Source: JBFHIJ01 sp041596515
Lineage (GTDB): Bacteria; Bacteroidota; Ignavibacteria; Kapaibacteriales; UBA2268
Length of the DNA: 64,000 nt
NCBI GenBank assembly: GCA_041596515.1
Contig: JBFHIJ010000005.1
Span: 70,426-134,425 of the forward strand
Reading direction: 5' to 3'
In this document: positions 45,741-56,900 of the stretch, one piece after another
Layout of the letters: each line of letters starts with the position of its first letter
How positions within the stretch are numbered: the first letter of the stretch is position 1
Made by a program: the position numbers and the translations under genes
The notes under the pieces: generated by a model
The model's database searches: none
Told to the model about the DNA's origin: nothing
The model's input: the letters and a program-made list of their open reading frames with translations, nothing else

Positions 45741-48536
45741 ATGTCTAAATTATTTACTTATTTATCGTTGCTTTGCCTACTTAGTTATAGCTCTATGGCA
45801 GATATTATTTTAAAATCAGGCGCTCATATCTCAGAAAAGAAAATATTTGTGAGATTATATAATGATAATATCGATATCCTAAGACAAAAAGAGAATATTA
45901 AAATTGAACCTGTTGCATTTTTGCCAAAATCTTTGTCTATCAAACAGACAGATTTGACTGCTAAAAGTTACTCATTGAAGCAAATCAAGCAGATTGAGAA
46001 AACTGAAGAACCACTGTTCAGAACTTATATACTACCGGTGCCAAATGGTAGCCACCCAGTGCAATATTGCCAGTACCTCAAAGAAAAATATACCGACTAT
46101 GTGGAAATAGCCGAACCTTACTATCTTATGCAGAAAATGGGGTCTACTCCGAATGATCCTGAGATTAATAAGCAAAATATGCTAGTGAATATCAAAGCTC
46201 TGGAAGCATGGTTAATATATGACGGCAGTAGCGACATTACGATTGGCATTAGTGATATTGGTATAAATCAAGATCACCCCGATATTGAAAATAATATTGC
46301 CTTCAATACAAAAGAGATTCCTGGCAATGGCCTTGATGATGATAATAATCTTCGAATAGACGACTATAGAGGTTGCAATCTTGCAAACGCAGAAGACGGA
46401 ACTGGTTGGGATAATACTTATCATTCGGACCAACACGGAACTGAAGTGGCAGGAATAGCCGGTGCTACTTACAATAACAGCACAGGTATCGCAGGGATAG
46501 GAGGGAAGTCAAAAATATTTCCTATCAAAATAGCAGCGCAAAACTCAGGCTCTCTTAATTACAGTTACGAATCTATTCGCTATGCTGCCTTGAGTGAATT
46601 AGATGTGCTAAACTGCAGCTGGGGTTCGGTAAAAGACTTTTCTTATATTGATCAATCTATTATTGATTTCGCAGTTTCCAAAGGCGTTGTTATTGTAGCT
46701 TCTGCAGGTAATGCCAGCAGATCTGAAGTGTTAGACAGAAAAAGCACTGTTTTCTTTCCGGCTGGATATGACGGGGTGCTTGGTGTAGGTGAGGTTAATA
46801 ATATTGACAAATCGACTAGCGAATCTATGTTTGGCAGTCAGGTAAGAGTTGTAGCGCCGGGCATGGGGAATTATACTACTTCCGGCAGTAGCTACACTCA
46901 AGTATTAGAAGGTTCTTCCTATGCTTCACCTGTTATCGCAGGTGCGGCAGCTCTTGCAAAAGGTAGACATCCATCTTTAGACGCGAATCAGATAATTGAA
47001 TTTGTAAGACAGTGTACTGATGATGTTACCTCTAAAAATGGAAGTGTTGCCAATCTTATTCCGGGCAGAATAAACTTAGAAAAAGTTGTAACACTGGATC
47101 CTCTTGCTTTAGCAGGTATCAGGTATGAAGGCAAACAGTACTTTAGTAAATCCAGTCAGGAACAATCCAGAACCGTGCTTGGTGAAACCTATAATTTAAA
47201 ACTCAAAACCCGTAACTATCTCGGTGCGATCAAAAATGCTCGTTTTGTGTTATCGCAAGCTTATGACCCTCAAAATGCTATAGAAGTAATCAACTCTGAA
47301 GTTAATATCGATGAAGTAAAAGCTGCTACTTACCTTGGACTTAATGGTTTCGAATTTAAAGTGCAAAATGAATCTTACAGCCCTGTGGTTATGAGAGTAG
47401 ATATATATGCTGATGGTGGCTATCATGATTTCTTTAAGTTTGACATAGTGCCAACACAAAACTATATCACTTTCCAAAACGGCGATTTGACACTATCATT
47501 CGGAGATAGAGGTGAGTTTGGCTACACTGGTAGTGAAACTCAGTATGGAGCGGGTTTTCTATACAAAGAGAACTATAACCAGCTTTCTATTCCGGGCTCA
47601 GGTGTTATCTTTTCTGCAGGTGATAGCAAAGCTTCGTTTTCCTATCTAGGTCACTTTAAAACTGTTTCTCCTTGGAATAATAATGATAATAGTTGTACTG
47701 TTTCGGATGAATTTGCAGGAAATAATGTTGCAGGGATAGAGATTAAGCAACAAGTAAGCTTCCCTAATAACTTTAACAATGTGGTTCAAATTGATTTTAC
47801 GATATATAATAAATCGAATGGAAGTATAGCTAATCCGTCATGTGGTTACTATTTGGATTGGGATGTAAATGAAAATTACGAAAATAATATGGCAAAATAT
47901 TTTTCCGATGCTATCCCGCCTGTGCTAATGGGGCAGGAAAACTTTGCTGTAGAGATGATGCGAGAAAACCAACCCAATAGACCAATCGTAGCAGCCGCGG
48001 CTTACTCCAAAGAGTCGTTTGCAGTAGCACAAGCTGCAGGGCTGGGTTCTACAGATATTAAAACTGAACAGATAATAGAAATGCTAAATAGTGGAACTAG
48101 TAAACAGGTAATAGGATTTGATGATAGGGCGATAGCAATCGGGATGAGATTTAAAACCAATCTTGAAACAGGAGACAGTTTAAAATTTACAATCCTTTTA
48201 GCTGCAGCGGAAACTGAAACTGATTTGTCTACAGCTATTAAAAGCGTTGCCGAAGGTTTTGTGTCAGTTGCCGAAGAGCCAATGACTAAACTATCAGTTT
48301 ACCCAAATCCTGCTGAGGATGAGGTAAATATTCGTTTTGAAGAAAACATGCACGGACTAGCTGATATTGAAATACTTTCAGTGGATGGCAGTATAGTTGC
48401 ATCGCTAAATACATTACTTTCCGGAGATTTATTAAATATAGATTTGAATAATTATGAGTTGGTATCCGGCACTTATTTTGTCAAAATAAAAATAGAAAAC
48501 AAAATCTTTTCCGGTAAGATATCAGTAGTAAAATAG
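45741..48536 (+). CDS. T9SS-secreted subtilisin-family peptidase
   Basis: This S8 serine protease has 931 residues from ATG 45741, seven bases after GAGAGG; the longer frame lacks a signal peptide. Order: signal peptide (about 1-20), propeptide-like region, and catalytic domain with D172 (GISDIGINQDHPD), H232 (DQHGTEVAG) and S393 (EGSSYASPVIAG), all intact. Beta-rich repeats follow, and the last 80 residues are a T9SS sorting domain (LSVYPNPAEDEVNI). It should act outside the cell or on its surface. Its substrate is unknown. Confidence 0.92.
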   Translation: MSKLFTYLSLLCLLSYSSMADIILKSGAHISEKKIFVRLYNDNIDILRQKENIKIEPVAFLPKSLSIKQTDLTAKSYSLKQIKQIEKTEEPLFRTYILPVPNGSHPVQYCQYLKEKYTDYVEIAEPYYLMQKMGSTPNDPEINKQNMLVNIKALEAWLIYDGSSDITIGISDIGINQDHPDIENNIAFNTKEIPGNGLDDDNNLRIDDYRGCNLANAEDGTGWDNTYHSDQHGTEVAGIAGATYNNSTGIAGIGGKSKIFPIKIAAQNSGSLNYSYESIRYAALSELDVLNCSWGSVKDFSYIDQSIIDFAVSKGVVIVASAGNASRSEVLDRKSTVFFPAGYDGVLGVGEVNNIDKSTSESMFGSQVRVVAPGMGNYTTSGSSYTQVLEGSSYASPVIAGAAALAKGRHPSLDANQIIEFVRQCTDDVTSKNGSVANLIPGRINLEKVVTLDPLALAGIRYEGKQYFSKSSQEQSRTVLGETYNLKLKTRNYLGAIKNARFVLSQAYDPQNAIEVINSEVNIDEVKAATYLGLNGFEFKVQNESYSPVVMRVDIYADGGYHDFFKFDIVPTQNYITFQNGDLTLSFGDRGEFGYTGSETQYGAGFLYKENYNQLSIPGSGVIFSAGDSKASFSYLGHFKTVSPWNNNDNSCTVSDEFAGNNVAGIEIKQQVSFPNNFNNVVQIDFTIYNKSNGSIANPSCGYYLDWDVNENYENNMAKYFSDAIPPVLMGQENFAVEMMRENQPNRPIVAAAAYSKESFAVAQAAGLGSTDIKTEQIIEMLNSGTSKQVIGFDDRAIAIGMRFKTNLETGDSLKFTILLAAAETETDLSTAIKSVAEGFVSVAEEPMTKLSVYPNPAEDEVNIRFEENMHGLADIEILSVDGSIVASLNTLLSGDLLNIDLNNYELVSGTYFVKIKIENKIFSGKISVVK

Positions 48537-48562
48537 ATATATTACATTCAAAGAGCTAAAGC

Positions 48563-48600
48563 AAAAGGCTAATTCAGATAAGAATGAATTAGCCTTTTAA
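48563..48600. terminator. Terminator after the subtilase
   Basis: AAAAGGCTAATTCA (48563-48576) pairs perfectly with TGAATTAGCCTTTT (48585-48598). Confidence 0.88.
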
Positions 48601-48670
48601 ATTTTGTTTCCGTGCGAATAATTCGCGACTGCTTCTGATTACTACACAACTGGAATACATAACTCTTCTG

Positions 48671-50608
48671 TTAATAATAATACCATATAGTGTGATAGTC
48701 CATCACGTCTTCGCCACGTTTCAGTAGCTCTTCCAGATAGTTGTATATTGGCACATCAGTATAATTATAGGAAGGCACAGCTGATATATTCTTTTCCCAA
48801 GGATGGAATTCGTATATGCGGGAGCCGTTTGGCTTTATCATAACAAGTTTGTGGTCTTGAGAAGCTCTTAGGTGATTTTTGCCTAAACGAGGCACATTAA
48901 ATACAGGTTCGTCAGTTCTATCTAAGCCTGGAAGCAAACGTGCTTCTTCTTTTCTTTCCTGAAGCAAGCGAGCGATAGGCACCATGTATCTTTTAGTTTC
49001 GCCCTTTCCTTTCATATTGAAAGTATAATATGGATCTATACCTATAGATTTCAAATCTCGTCTTAATTTGACTGATTCGAATCTGCGGGAATTTTCGATT
49101 GTAAATACTTCTTGATTATAAACAGAAATACCAGCTTTCCTTATTTTTTGTACGGCTTGCAAAGCTTCTGGAGTTATCTCATAGGAATGCTCGAAGTGAG
49201 TAACTATTGCTATTTCAAGCTGTGGAGGATTGTGATATTTCTCCATCATTTCTAATAAGCTGTCTGTCCATCTTTGAGGCATAACAACCGGCGTGCGAGT
49301 GCCAAAACGAACTCTATAGACTTGGTCTTTTTCAGAGCAAATCTGCAACATTCTTTCTATTTGACTATCTTTCATAACAAGAGGATCGCCACCAGTGATT
49401 AGTATGTCACCAACGCTTTGGTGATCGTCAAGCCATGAAAAAGCATTGTCGATAGTTGATTTTGATGCCATAGCATGAGGGTCAAGACATTCGTCAATTT
49501 CCCAGTTTCTTTGGCAATACACACATATTTGTGCACATGTATTGAATGGTTTTACAATGGCTATACGAGGATAGCGGCGAGTAACCAAATCTACAGGTGA
49601 AGTGTCGTGTTCGCCCATAAAGTCAAAAGCCATATCCCTGTCAGAGCGGTGATCTACCATAGCATTTACAAAATCTAATGGTGGTAGCACCATAGATCTA
49701 ACAGCATGGTCATCAGTGGCATCTATTTCTTTATCCATAAGGGATAAGTAGTAAGGAGTGATTCCAAACGGAATTTTATTATCTTCTGCGATTTTAACAG
49801 CTTCTTTATATTCCTTGGGCAAATCAATCAAATCAAGGATTGGTTTGGCAGTTTTGATAACGTGAGTAGTTTGCCAAATATAGTCATCCCATTGCTCATC
49901 TTCTGCATTGAAATAGTCTAAAATTCTTTTTTTATTGTATTCTCTTTTTTCAATGACATTGTCCTGCAGGCCAGATGGAAACTTGTTGATAAAGCTAAGC
50001 TGCTTAGCACTGATACCATCTAAAAGTTCCATTCTTTTGATAGCAGCTTCTCTTCCGTGCAATTCTAAAAATGCAGGAATCTCGTCAGTAACAGGAATAT
50101 TCTGATAGATGCGAGAGTTACCCTCTAATGCTTTGAACAGCATAATAAACTCCATTAAAAATGCAGGAGCAACCTCATTTTCAGGAGTGTCAAATTTATT
50201 TTGTGCTAATTTGACCAGTATTTCTAATGCCGAAATTCCGGTGTGTTTTTCATTTATAGGACCGAATATATTTTTGCATGCTGTAATCGCTTGCTGAATA
50301 GTGGCACTTTCTAGCACATGCAAATGATTGTCAGCAGAAAGGATATCCATCTCGCGTTTGCTTAGATAGTAGTAGATGTGATTCCTAATGTCAGCTATGT
50401 CTTTGTCGGATGTAAGTATTGTATATATATGTTGGTTTACAAACCATAGTATTTGCAATAAATCTTGAAAACTCGCTTGAAAATCAATATTCATCGCTTT
50501 AATATCATCAGCCAATAGCTTTTCACATAGTAATTTACTCAGGACAAAGTTATTATTATCCGGAGACTGAGCTTTATCTTGCATTGGTACAGCTATCTCA
50601 TAGCTCAT
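48671..50608 (-). CDS. KamA-family radical SAM protein with long N-terminal extension
   Basis: The core is a radical S-adenosylmethionine enzyme of the lysine 2,3-aminomutase family, with the cluster motif CAQICVYC (about residues 356-363) and GDILITGGDPLVM. The protein has 645 residues from ATG 50608 (site GGGAGAG). About 300 N-terminal residues precede the core and are mostly helical, which roughly matches longer KamA relatives in Bacteroidota. The substrate amino acid and even mutase activity are not certain. It stands alone. Confidence 0.85.
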   Translation of the reverse strand: MSYEIAVPMQDKAQSPDNNNFVLSKLLCEKLLADDIKAMNIDFQASFQDLLQILWFVNQHIYTILTSDKDIADIRNHIYYYLSKREMDILSADNHLHVLESATIQQAITACKNIFGPINEKHTGISALEILVKLAQNKFDTPENEVAPAFLMEFIMLFKALEGNSRIYQNIPVTDEIPAFLELHGREAAIKRMELLDGISAKQLSFINKFPSGLQDNVIEKREYNKKRILDYFNAEDEQWDDYIWQTTHVIKTAKPILDLIDLPKEYKEAVKIAEDNKIPFGITPYYLSLMDKEIDATDDHAVRSMVLPPLDFVNAMVDHRSDRDMAFDFMGEHDTSPVDLVTRRYPRIAIVKPFNTCAQICVYCQRNWEIDECLDPHAMASKSTIDNAFSWLDDHQSVGDILITGGDPLVMKDSQIERMLQICSEKDQVYRVRFGTRTPVVMPQRWTDSLLEMMEKYHNPPQLEIAIVTHFEHSYEITPEALQAVQKIRKAGISVYNQEVFTIENSRRFESVKLRRDLKSIGIDPYYTFNMKGKGETKRYMVPIARLLQERKEEARLLPGLDRTDEPVFNVPRLGKNHLRASQDHKLVMIKPNGSRIYEFHPWEKNISAVPSYNYTDVPIYNYLEELLKRGEDVMDYHTIWYYY

Positions 50609-51046
50609 ATAATGCTCTCCCAAAAATTAGATTTAACTTACCATAATTTACCCTTAAGTAGTTAGCCCTTGTAGGACATAACAGTCCGTAGTTACCTAAA
50701 TAGCTTTACATTATATAAAAAATATTTCAATAAATCAAGTAATTATTATTTATAAAATTATAATTCAAGTCTTATGTCTATAAATTATAAGGACATATAA
50801 AGGAGAGACAGAAATACTTATTTGTATGATTGTTGTTCTCTTTCAAATAAATCTCTAATTAGATGTGCAATAAAGTATAATCGTCTGAGATTTAACTTTG
50901 TAGTATAAAGATATATGTCATGCAAATATTTGAGATTGAATTTTTAAAAAGTCAATTCAAATATAAAAATGCTAATTTTCCTTTGATAAAGGAGAATATA
51001 TTAATACATTGCTATATTATCGGAAACACTCTTTAGAGGGGAAATT
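50609..51046. other. Gene-free divergent region
   Basis: This AT-rich spacer of about 440 bases lies between the KamA-type gene (minus) and the MCE gene (plus). It ends with a good AGAGGGG ribosome-binding site for the latter. I see no gene, strong hairpin or repeat. Confidence 0.5.
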
Positions 51047-52015
51047 ATGCCTGCCAAAAAAAATATAAACAGTCCTTTTTTGATAGGACTCTTTGTGATT
51101 ATAGGAGCTGTAGTAATTGTTGGATCATTAATTTGGCTTGGAGCAAATCAATTTCTCAAAGAGCAAGTGTTTTATGTTACTTACTTTGATACCTCTGTAG
51201 AAGGGTTGGAAAAAGGCTCTTCTGTAAAATATCAAGGCGTGCCCTGTGGTTCAGTAAAATCTATCAATGTTGCCCCAAATGGCAAGCTGGTAGAAGTAAT
51301 AATGCAGCTTGACCCAAATATTAATATAACAGATTCTTTAAGGGTACAGCCTGCTCTTGCCGGAATAGCCGGAGGGAAATTTTTGCAGTTACACTATCCT
51401 TCTAATCAGGAATTAGCAGATAATCATCCAAAAACAGATTTTGAGTCTCCTTATCCTCTTATACTATCTGCACCGTCTGGGTTAGAAGAAATAGAGATAG
51501 CAATGCGTGAAGTAATGAATAACTTTATGCAGATTAATACAGGAGAAATATCAGAAAGTGTAACGGATTTTTTTAGAGAGTCTACATATTTCTTAAGTAA
51601 TAAGGCAATATATCAGACAATAGACAATTTGAATAAATCTACAATGACTCTTGCTTCAATATTACAAAAAGCAGATACAATACCTGTGTTAGATAATATT
51701 ACAACTGTGACTCAGCAGCTAATAGCTTCTGCTACACAGATAAACACTTTTACACAAAAATTGAATAGCAAAATAGATGCTATAAAAATCAATGATCATT
51801 TGGAACATACTTTTGCAGCGTTGGATTCTACTATATATGCTTCTGAGCGTGTAGTTAATGGTCTTGGTGGTCAGTCTGACATGATGATACAAGAATTTCA
51901 TTATACGCTAAATGAAATAAGAGAAACTAATAAATACCTGCAGAAAGCAATTAGGGCTATTTCTGAAAACCCATCTGCGATATTTTTAAGTGAGCCACCC
52001 GCAAAGGAAGATTAA
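51047..52015 (+). CDS. MCE (MlaD-like) substrate-binding protein
   Basis: This is an inner-membrane-anchored lipid-transport component of 322 residues. A single N-terminal span (about 10-33) is followed by the MCE domain: FDTSVEGLEKGSSVKYQGVP, GSVKSINVAP and AGIAGGKFLQL. A long helical tail follows. Such proteins form a hexameric ring with MlaE/MlaF-type ABC proteins, which are not in the window. It is the first gene in a tight series with the sirtuin, acpS and ispD genes, separated from the sirtuin by one base. Confidence 0.88.
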   Translation: MPAKKNINSPFLIGLFVIIGAVVIVGSLIWLGANQFLKEQVFYVTYFDTSVEGLEKGSSVKYQGVPCGSVKSINVAPNGKLVEVIMQLDPNINITDSLRVQPALAGIAGGKFLQLHYPSNQELADNHPKTDFESPYPLILSAPSGLEEIEIAMREVMNNFMQINTGEISESVTDFFRESTYFLSNKAIYQTIDNLNKSTMTLASILQKADTIPVLDNITTVTQQLIASATQINTFTQKLNSKIDAIKINDHLEHTFAALDSTIYASERVVNGLGGQSDMMIQEFHYTLNEIRETNKYLQKAIRAISENPSAIFLSEPPAKED

Positions 52016-52016
52016 A

Positions 52017-52772
52017 ATGGATAGTATTCCAAATATAGATATAATAATTGAAAAACTTATTGCTGCCAAGAATGTTGCTATGCTTACAGGAGCCGGAGTC
52101 TCTGCTGAAAGTGGCATAAAAACGTTTAGAGATCCCGATGGGTTATGGTCTAAATTCAATCCTGCAGAGCTTGCCAGCGCTAATGGATTTATGACTAACA
52201 GACAACTCGTTTGGGATTGGTATCAGGAAAGGCGGAGCATAGTAAATGACTGCAAACCTAATGCGGGTCACTATGCCATTGCTGAATTAGAGATATTGAT
52301 TGACGACTTTGCGCTTATTACACAAAATGTAGATAGATTGCATCAGATAGCCGGGTCTCGCAATGTATATGAATTGCACGGAAACATCATAGATAATCAC
52401 TGTTTTGATTGTGGAGCTGCTTATAACAAAGAAATTGATCCGGATGATAGTGTCTTGCCGTCTTGTGCCAAATGTGGTGGCAGAATTAGACCATCCGTTG
52501 TGTGGTTTGGTGAAATGCTGCCGGAGTATGATTTGGAGCAGTCTTCATTGGCAGCTCAAGTGGCTGATGTCTTCTTTACAGTTGGGACATCTGCAGAGGT
52601 GTATCCTGCAGCTAACCTACCACTGTTAGCTAAAGACTCAGGTGCTTATGTGATTGAAATTAATCCAAATGTTACTGCAATATCAAACTATATGAACATG
52701 ACAATTCGTATGCCCTCGGCTCAAGCAATGCCGATAATAGTTGAAGAATTTAAAAAAAGGATTGGGAAATGA
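52017..52772 (+). CDS. cobB: NAD-dependent protein deacylase (sirtuin)
   Basis: This sirtuin removes acyl groups from lysines using NAD. ATG 52017 follows AAAGGAAG; 251 residues. Signs are GAGVSAESGIKTFRD, TQNVDRLHQIAG, ELHGNI, zinc cysteines in CFDCG and CAKCGG, VVWFGEMLPE and IEINPN. The segment WDWYQERR has the Y-x-x-R pair used by class III enzymes to bind succinyl/malonyl groups, so desuccinylase activity is likely (inference). It overlaps acpS by four bases. Confidence 0.92.
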   Translation: MDSIPNIDIIIEKLIAAKNVAMLTGAGVSAESGIKTFRDPDGLWSKFNPAELASANGFMTNRQLVWDWYQERRSIVNDCKPNAGHYAIAELEILIDDFALITQNVDRLHQIAGSRNVYELHGNIIDNHCFDCGAAYNKEIDPDDSVLPSCAKCGGRIRPSVVWFGEMLPEYDLEQSSLAAQVADVFFTVGTSAEVYPAANLPLLAKDSGAYVIEINPNVTAISNYMNMTIRMPSAQAMPIIVEEFKKRIGK

Positions 52773-53143
52773 TTATAGGAATAGGAACTGATATAGTAGA
52801 AGTAAAGAGAATCCAGGAAGCAATTGAAAAATATGGTAGCAGGTTTTTAGATAAGTTATTTACCAAGACTGAGCAAGAGTACTGTGATTCTTTCAATGAA
52901 ACTAAGTACGTGCATTATGCTGCAAGGTTTGCTGCGAAAGAGTCGTTCAGTAAGGTAATTGGTACAGGTTTAACTCAAGGTTTCAAGTTTACAGAGGTAG
53001 GAATTAAAAACAAGGAATCAGGCGAACCCCAAATAGACTTGACAGGCGGAATGGCTGACAAATGGAGCAAGTATCATACTTTTGTTTCTTTATCGCATAC
53101 AGACAATAATGCAATTGCATATTTAATTATGGAAGAGCGCTAA
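52769..53143 (+). CDS. acpS: Holo-[acyl-carrier-protein] synthase
   Basis: This enzyme transfers phosphopantetheine from CoA to acyl carrier protein. The 124 residues show the family's GIGTDIVEVKRI with D8 and the second motif FAAKESFSKVIGTG, whose acidic residues bind magnesium, plus VSLSHTDNNAIAYLI. Length is normal. The start overlaps the sirtuin stop by four bases and ispD follows at one base, so translation is coupled. Confidence 0.95.
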   Translation: MIIGIGTDIVEVKRIQEAIEKYGSRFLDKLFTKTEQEYCDSFNETKYVHYAARFAAKESFSKVIGTGLTQGFKFTEVGIKNKESGEPQIDLTGGMADKWSKYHTFVSLSHTDNNAIAYLIMEER

Positions 53144-53144
53144 T

Positions 53145-53831
53145 ATGAGTTTTATTACTTCATCAGTTATTATTCCTGCTGGTGGTTCCGGTAATAGGTT
53201 TGGGTCTAAAATGCCAAAACAATTTACTGAATTGGTAGGTATACCGATTATAATCTATACCCTAAAGCAATTTTGGATATGTGATAATATTATTATTGCT
53301 TCTCACCCTGACTGGATAGAGCATTTGCAAAGCTTAGTTTATGAGCACTCTATTCCAAATGTAAAGGCTATAGTTCCGGGTGGCAAAACTCGCCAGGAAT
53401 CTGTATATAATGCACTAAATCAGGATGTTGTCAAAGACTCTGAAGTTGTGCTTATTCATGACGCAGTTAGACCTTTTGCCAGCAAAGAGCTTATTCAAAG
53501 CATTATGCTAAGTGCTCTCGAATATGGAGCAGCTGTACCCGGACTTACTCCAAAAGATACAATTAAGCAAATCACAAAAGAGTATATCATCAATCAAACT
53601 GTAGACAGGAATACTCTTCAAATGGTTCAAACTCCGCAAGGATTTCGATACAAAATACTTAGAGATGCTTTCGAAAAAGCTATAGAGAATAATTTTGAAG
53701 GTACGGACTCATCTTCCCTTGTAGAGTATTTGGGGCATACTATTAAAGTTCTTGAAGGAGAGGAAAGCAATATAAAAATTACTACTCCTCTTGATAAAAT
53801 TCTAAGCGAATTTATTATCAATTCAAAATAG
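53145..53831 (+). CDS. ispD: 2-C-methyl-D-erythritol 4-phosphate cytidylyltransferase
   Basis: This enzyme of the MEP isoprenoid pathway joins CTP and methylerythritol phosphate. In its 228 residues PAGGSGNRFGSKMPKQF is the nucleotide-binding loop, and VLIHDAVRPFAS, GLTPKDTIKQ and NTLQMVQTPQGFR are hallmark blocks. A ribitol-phosphate cytidylyltransferase is the main alternative, since some relatives share these motifs. It ends the MCE-sirtuin-acpS-ispD unit, followed by a terminator. Confidence 0.88.
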   Translation: MSFITSSVIIPAGGSGNRFGSKMPKQFTELVGIPIIIYTLKQFWICDNIIIASHPDWIEHLQSLVYEHSIPNVKAIVPGGKTRQESVYNALNQDVVKDSEVVLIHDAVRPFASKELIQSIMLSALEYGAAVPGLTPKDTIKQITKEYIINQTVDRNTLQMVQTPQGFRYKILRDAFEKAIENNFEGTDSSSLVEYLGHTIKVLEGEESNIKITTPLDKILSEFIINSK

Positions 53832-53893
53832 AGTGGTTCTGTATGTATTTCTCAGTCTTGACTTAAAAATCAACCGTTTATTAAGCTATATAC

Positions 53894-53928
53894 AAAAAGA
53901 GGTTACTTCTACAGCAACCTCTTTTTAG
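53894..53928. terminator. Terminator between ispD and the chemoreceptor gene
   Basis: AAAAAGAGGTT pairs with AACCTCTTTTT; symmetrical enough to serve both convergent genes. Confidence 0.88.
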
Positions 53929-53944
53929 CAGTTTATTTATTACT

Positions 53945-56900
53945 TTAAAAGTCAAAACTCTCGTGCTCGCTCGGTGGTAATGATTGAGTTTCTCTTCTGT
54001 CAAGAAACGCCTGACCGGTAGACATTTTTCTGTCTATTTTGAATTTTTTCATTACTTTTTGTAGATTCTCTGTCATTTGGGCTAAAGTTTCAGATGATTG
54101 AGCTATAGCCTCTATATTCTTGGCAGAATTAACGGCAACCTCGGAAATATTAGTAACATTTTTAGCTAATTGTTCTCCGGTGGCTGCCTGCTGTTCGGAG
54201 GAAGTGGCAATAGAATTTACCATATCCAGCACATCTTCGGAGCTTTGGACTACTTTATTTAAAGCGTCGCCTGCATTATCAGCAAGAGTAATCCCAGTTT
54301 GCACTTCATCAGTACCTTTTTTCATTACCATCACCGCTGATTCTGTTTCTTTTTGAATACTATTAATCATATTCGATATCTGTTTTGTAGCATCCGTAGT
54401 TCTTTCAGCCAATTTTCTTACTTCATCAGCTACCACAGCAAAGCCTCTGCCTTGTTCACCGGCACGTGCAGCTTCTATAGCAGCATTAAGAGCTAATAAA
54501 TTAGTTTGATCTGCAATTTCTTCAATCACTGAAATAATAGTTCCAATTTCAGTAGATGATTGACCAAGCTTTTCAATGTTTGTAGCAGATTGTTGTACAA
54601 CTTCAGCAATTTCTTTCATCTTTTCAATTGTCTGGATTACTACTTGACCGCCATCCTTAGCTATTTTACCATTATTATCAGCAAAGTTCGCTGTTTTATT
54701 AGCATTGGTGGAGTTTTCGGTAATAGTCATACTCATTTCTTCGATTGCAGATGCAATTTCTTCGACTTGTGAGCTCTGTTCGTGAGATGAAGTTGCGACG
54801 CTGTCTGATGCATTAGAGATCTCAGTCGAAGCATTAGCTACAGAAACTACAACATCATTAAGTTGGGTAAGTAAGTCAGAGAGTGACTCACCCAACGAGT
54901 TTATGCTCTCTTTTAGTTTTTCATGATCTCCGCGATAGTTGCCTACCATACGTACTGTCATATCTCCTGAAGCTAGAACTTCCAGCACTTCGCCTGCCTC
55001 TTCGATAGGTGCAACAACTGCATCTAAAGTCTGATTTATTCCTGATACGATATCATTCCATCTACCCGGATAGCCGGAGGTGTCTATTCTCTGTTTCAAA
55101 TCGCCTTGAATAGCTTTTTCAGCACTGCCCGCTGTGTCGTCTATCAAGTTTTGTATAAAGTCTGCAAGAGTATTAATGTACTCAGCAAGACTACGGTATT
55201 CACCTTGATACTCATTGATATTCAGTTTTACTAAATCCTCACCTTTTGAGACTTTATTCAAGAAAGAAAGAGTTGTGTTGAATTCAGTTGTAAAAGCATC
55301 AATTGTGCTATTAACACCTAAAATAACATTAGCAAAATCACCATTATGTCTCTCTGCATCTGCTCTGACACTAAAATCACCACTGATTGCAGCATCTGAT
55401 AGCTTTTGCGCATCTTCTACAAGTGCTCTTATGGCTTCCATCATTTTGATAAATGAAGGCGTAAGCTCATCATCAGAAGATAGTTTGCCATTTGTTTTAA
55501 GCAGCTCAAGTTTGGACAAATCGCCATTACTAATCTCTATTGCCAGACCTAAAATCCTTTCAAGTTTACCTATAGTATTTTCTATTGCATTTTGTAATTG
55601 TTTCCACTTGCCTGAATATTGGCGAGTAATTTTTACGGAAAAGTCGTTGTTTGAAATAGATTCTAAAATATGTAAACATTCGTTTATGGGCTGAGTCATG
55701 CCAATAAACATTTGATTAATGCCTATAATAAGCTCTTTCCATCCACCGGTAAAGATGTCTTCATTGCCTCGAAAATCTAACTCACCGGCGTGAGCGGCTT
55801 CTATCAGATTAGCTATTTCGTTGTGAATATTAGTAAGATTTGTGCGGAGTTCATTAGTTCTCTCAGTTGCAATAATCCTTTTACCCGGAAGTTCTTCCAA
55901 CTCTTCAGTAAAGTTGCCGTTTGCGTAATCTGAAAGGATATCTAATATTCTCATCATCACATTTACGTGATCGCGAACAGTAGCATTTACACCTAATGCC
56001 ATCTGCTGATACGCTCCTGTAAATTTGGCTTCATCTATGAAAATATCAATTTCACCTTTTGCTTGCTCTTCACTCATGTATTGCATTTCAGAGATAAATG
56101 TAGACAAATTATTAATAAGCCCATTGATGTTTTTTTTAATCTCATTGAAATCACCGTAGAATTCTGCTGTGATTGGCTGAGGAATGTCACCTTTAGAAAT
56201 TCTATCGATGTACTGAGCAGAAATATTAATAGGCTCAGTAACAGCGTCCAAAGTTTTGTTAAATCCGCCTATTAATTGCTTGAATGCACCTTCGTAATTA
56301 TCTTCATTGCCTCTTACATCCAGCTTGCCTGCCTGAGCTCCATCTATCAGACCTTGAAGCTCATTAGCCATATCTAAAATGTTATTTTTCATTCTGTTAA
56401 GATTGTTATTAGCTATAGCTTGCTTACCCGGAAGAGGTTTCAAAGTAGGTTTCATATTGCCCTTGCCATAAGCACCGAGTATGGCAAGAATTTTTTTAAT
56501 ATTGTTTATGTAAACGCGAACTGCATCGTTGCTACTGTGAGCCATAGATTTATAAATTCCGGAAAATCTTTCTTCGTTTATAAAATAGTCAGTGTCGCCG
56601 TTTACTCTATGCTCGTGTATAAATTGTTCTATTTCAGTGCTATAGTTAGTGAGGTTATCAATCAGCATGTTTATGTTATTTTTAAGCTCATTAAAGTCAC
56701 CATTGTAAGTAGCTGTGATTTTGGGAGGCAAATTACCCTCGGAGATTTTAGCTATGTAACCTGCTGCAGTATCTAATGGAAGAACTAAAGCATCGAGTGT
56801 GCGGTTAAAGCCACTAATCAAATCGCCAAATGCACCGGGATATTTAGACACATCTCCTCGCTTGCCCAGATTGCCTGCCTCTGCAGCTAATGTCAATTCT

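Noticed and set aside
55215..55694. Long antisense frames inside the chemoreceptor and other large genes
   Set aside because: They are opposite-strand shadows of strongly coding sequence and show no independent motif or start signal.
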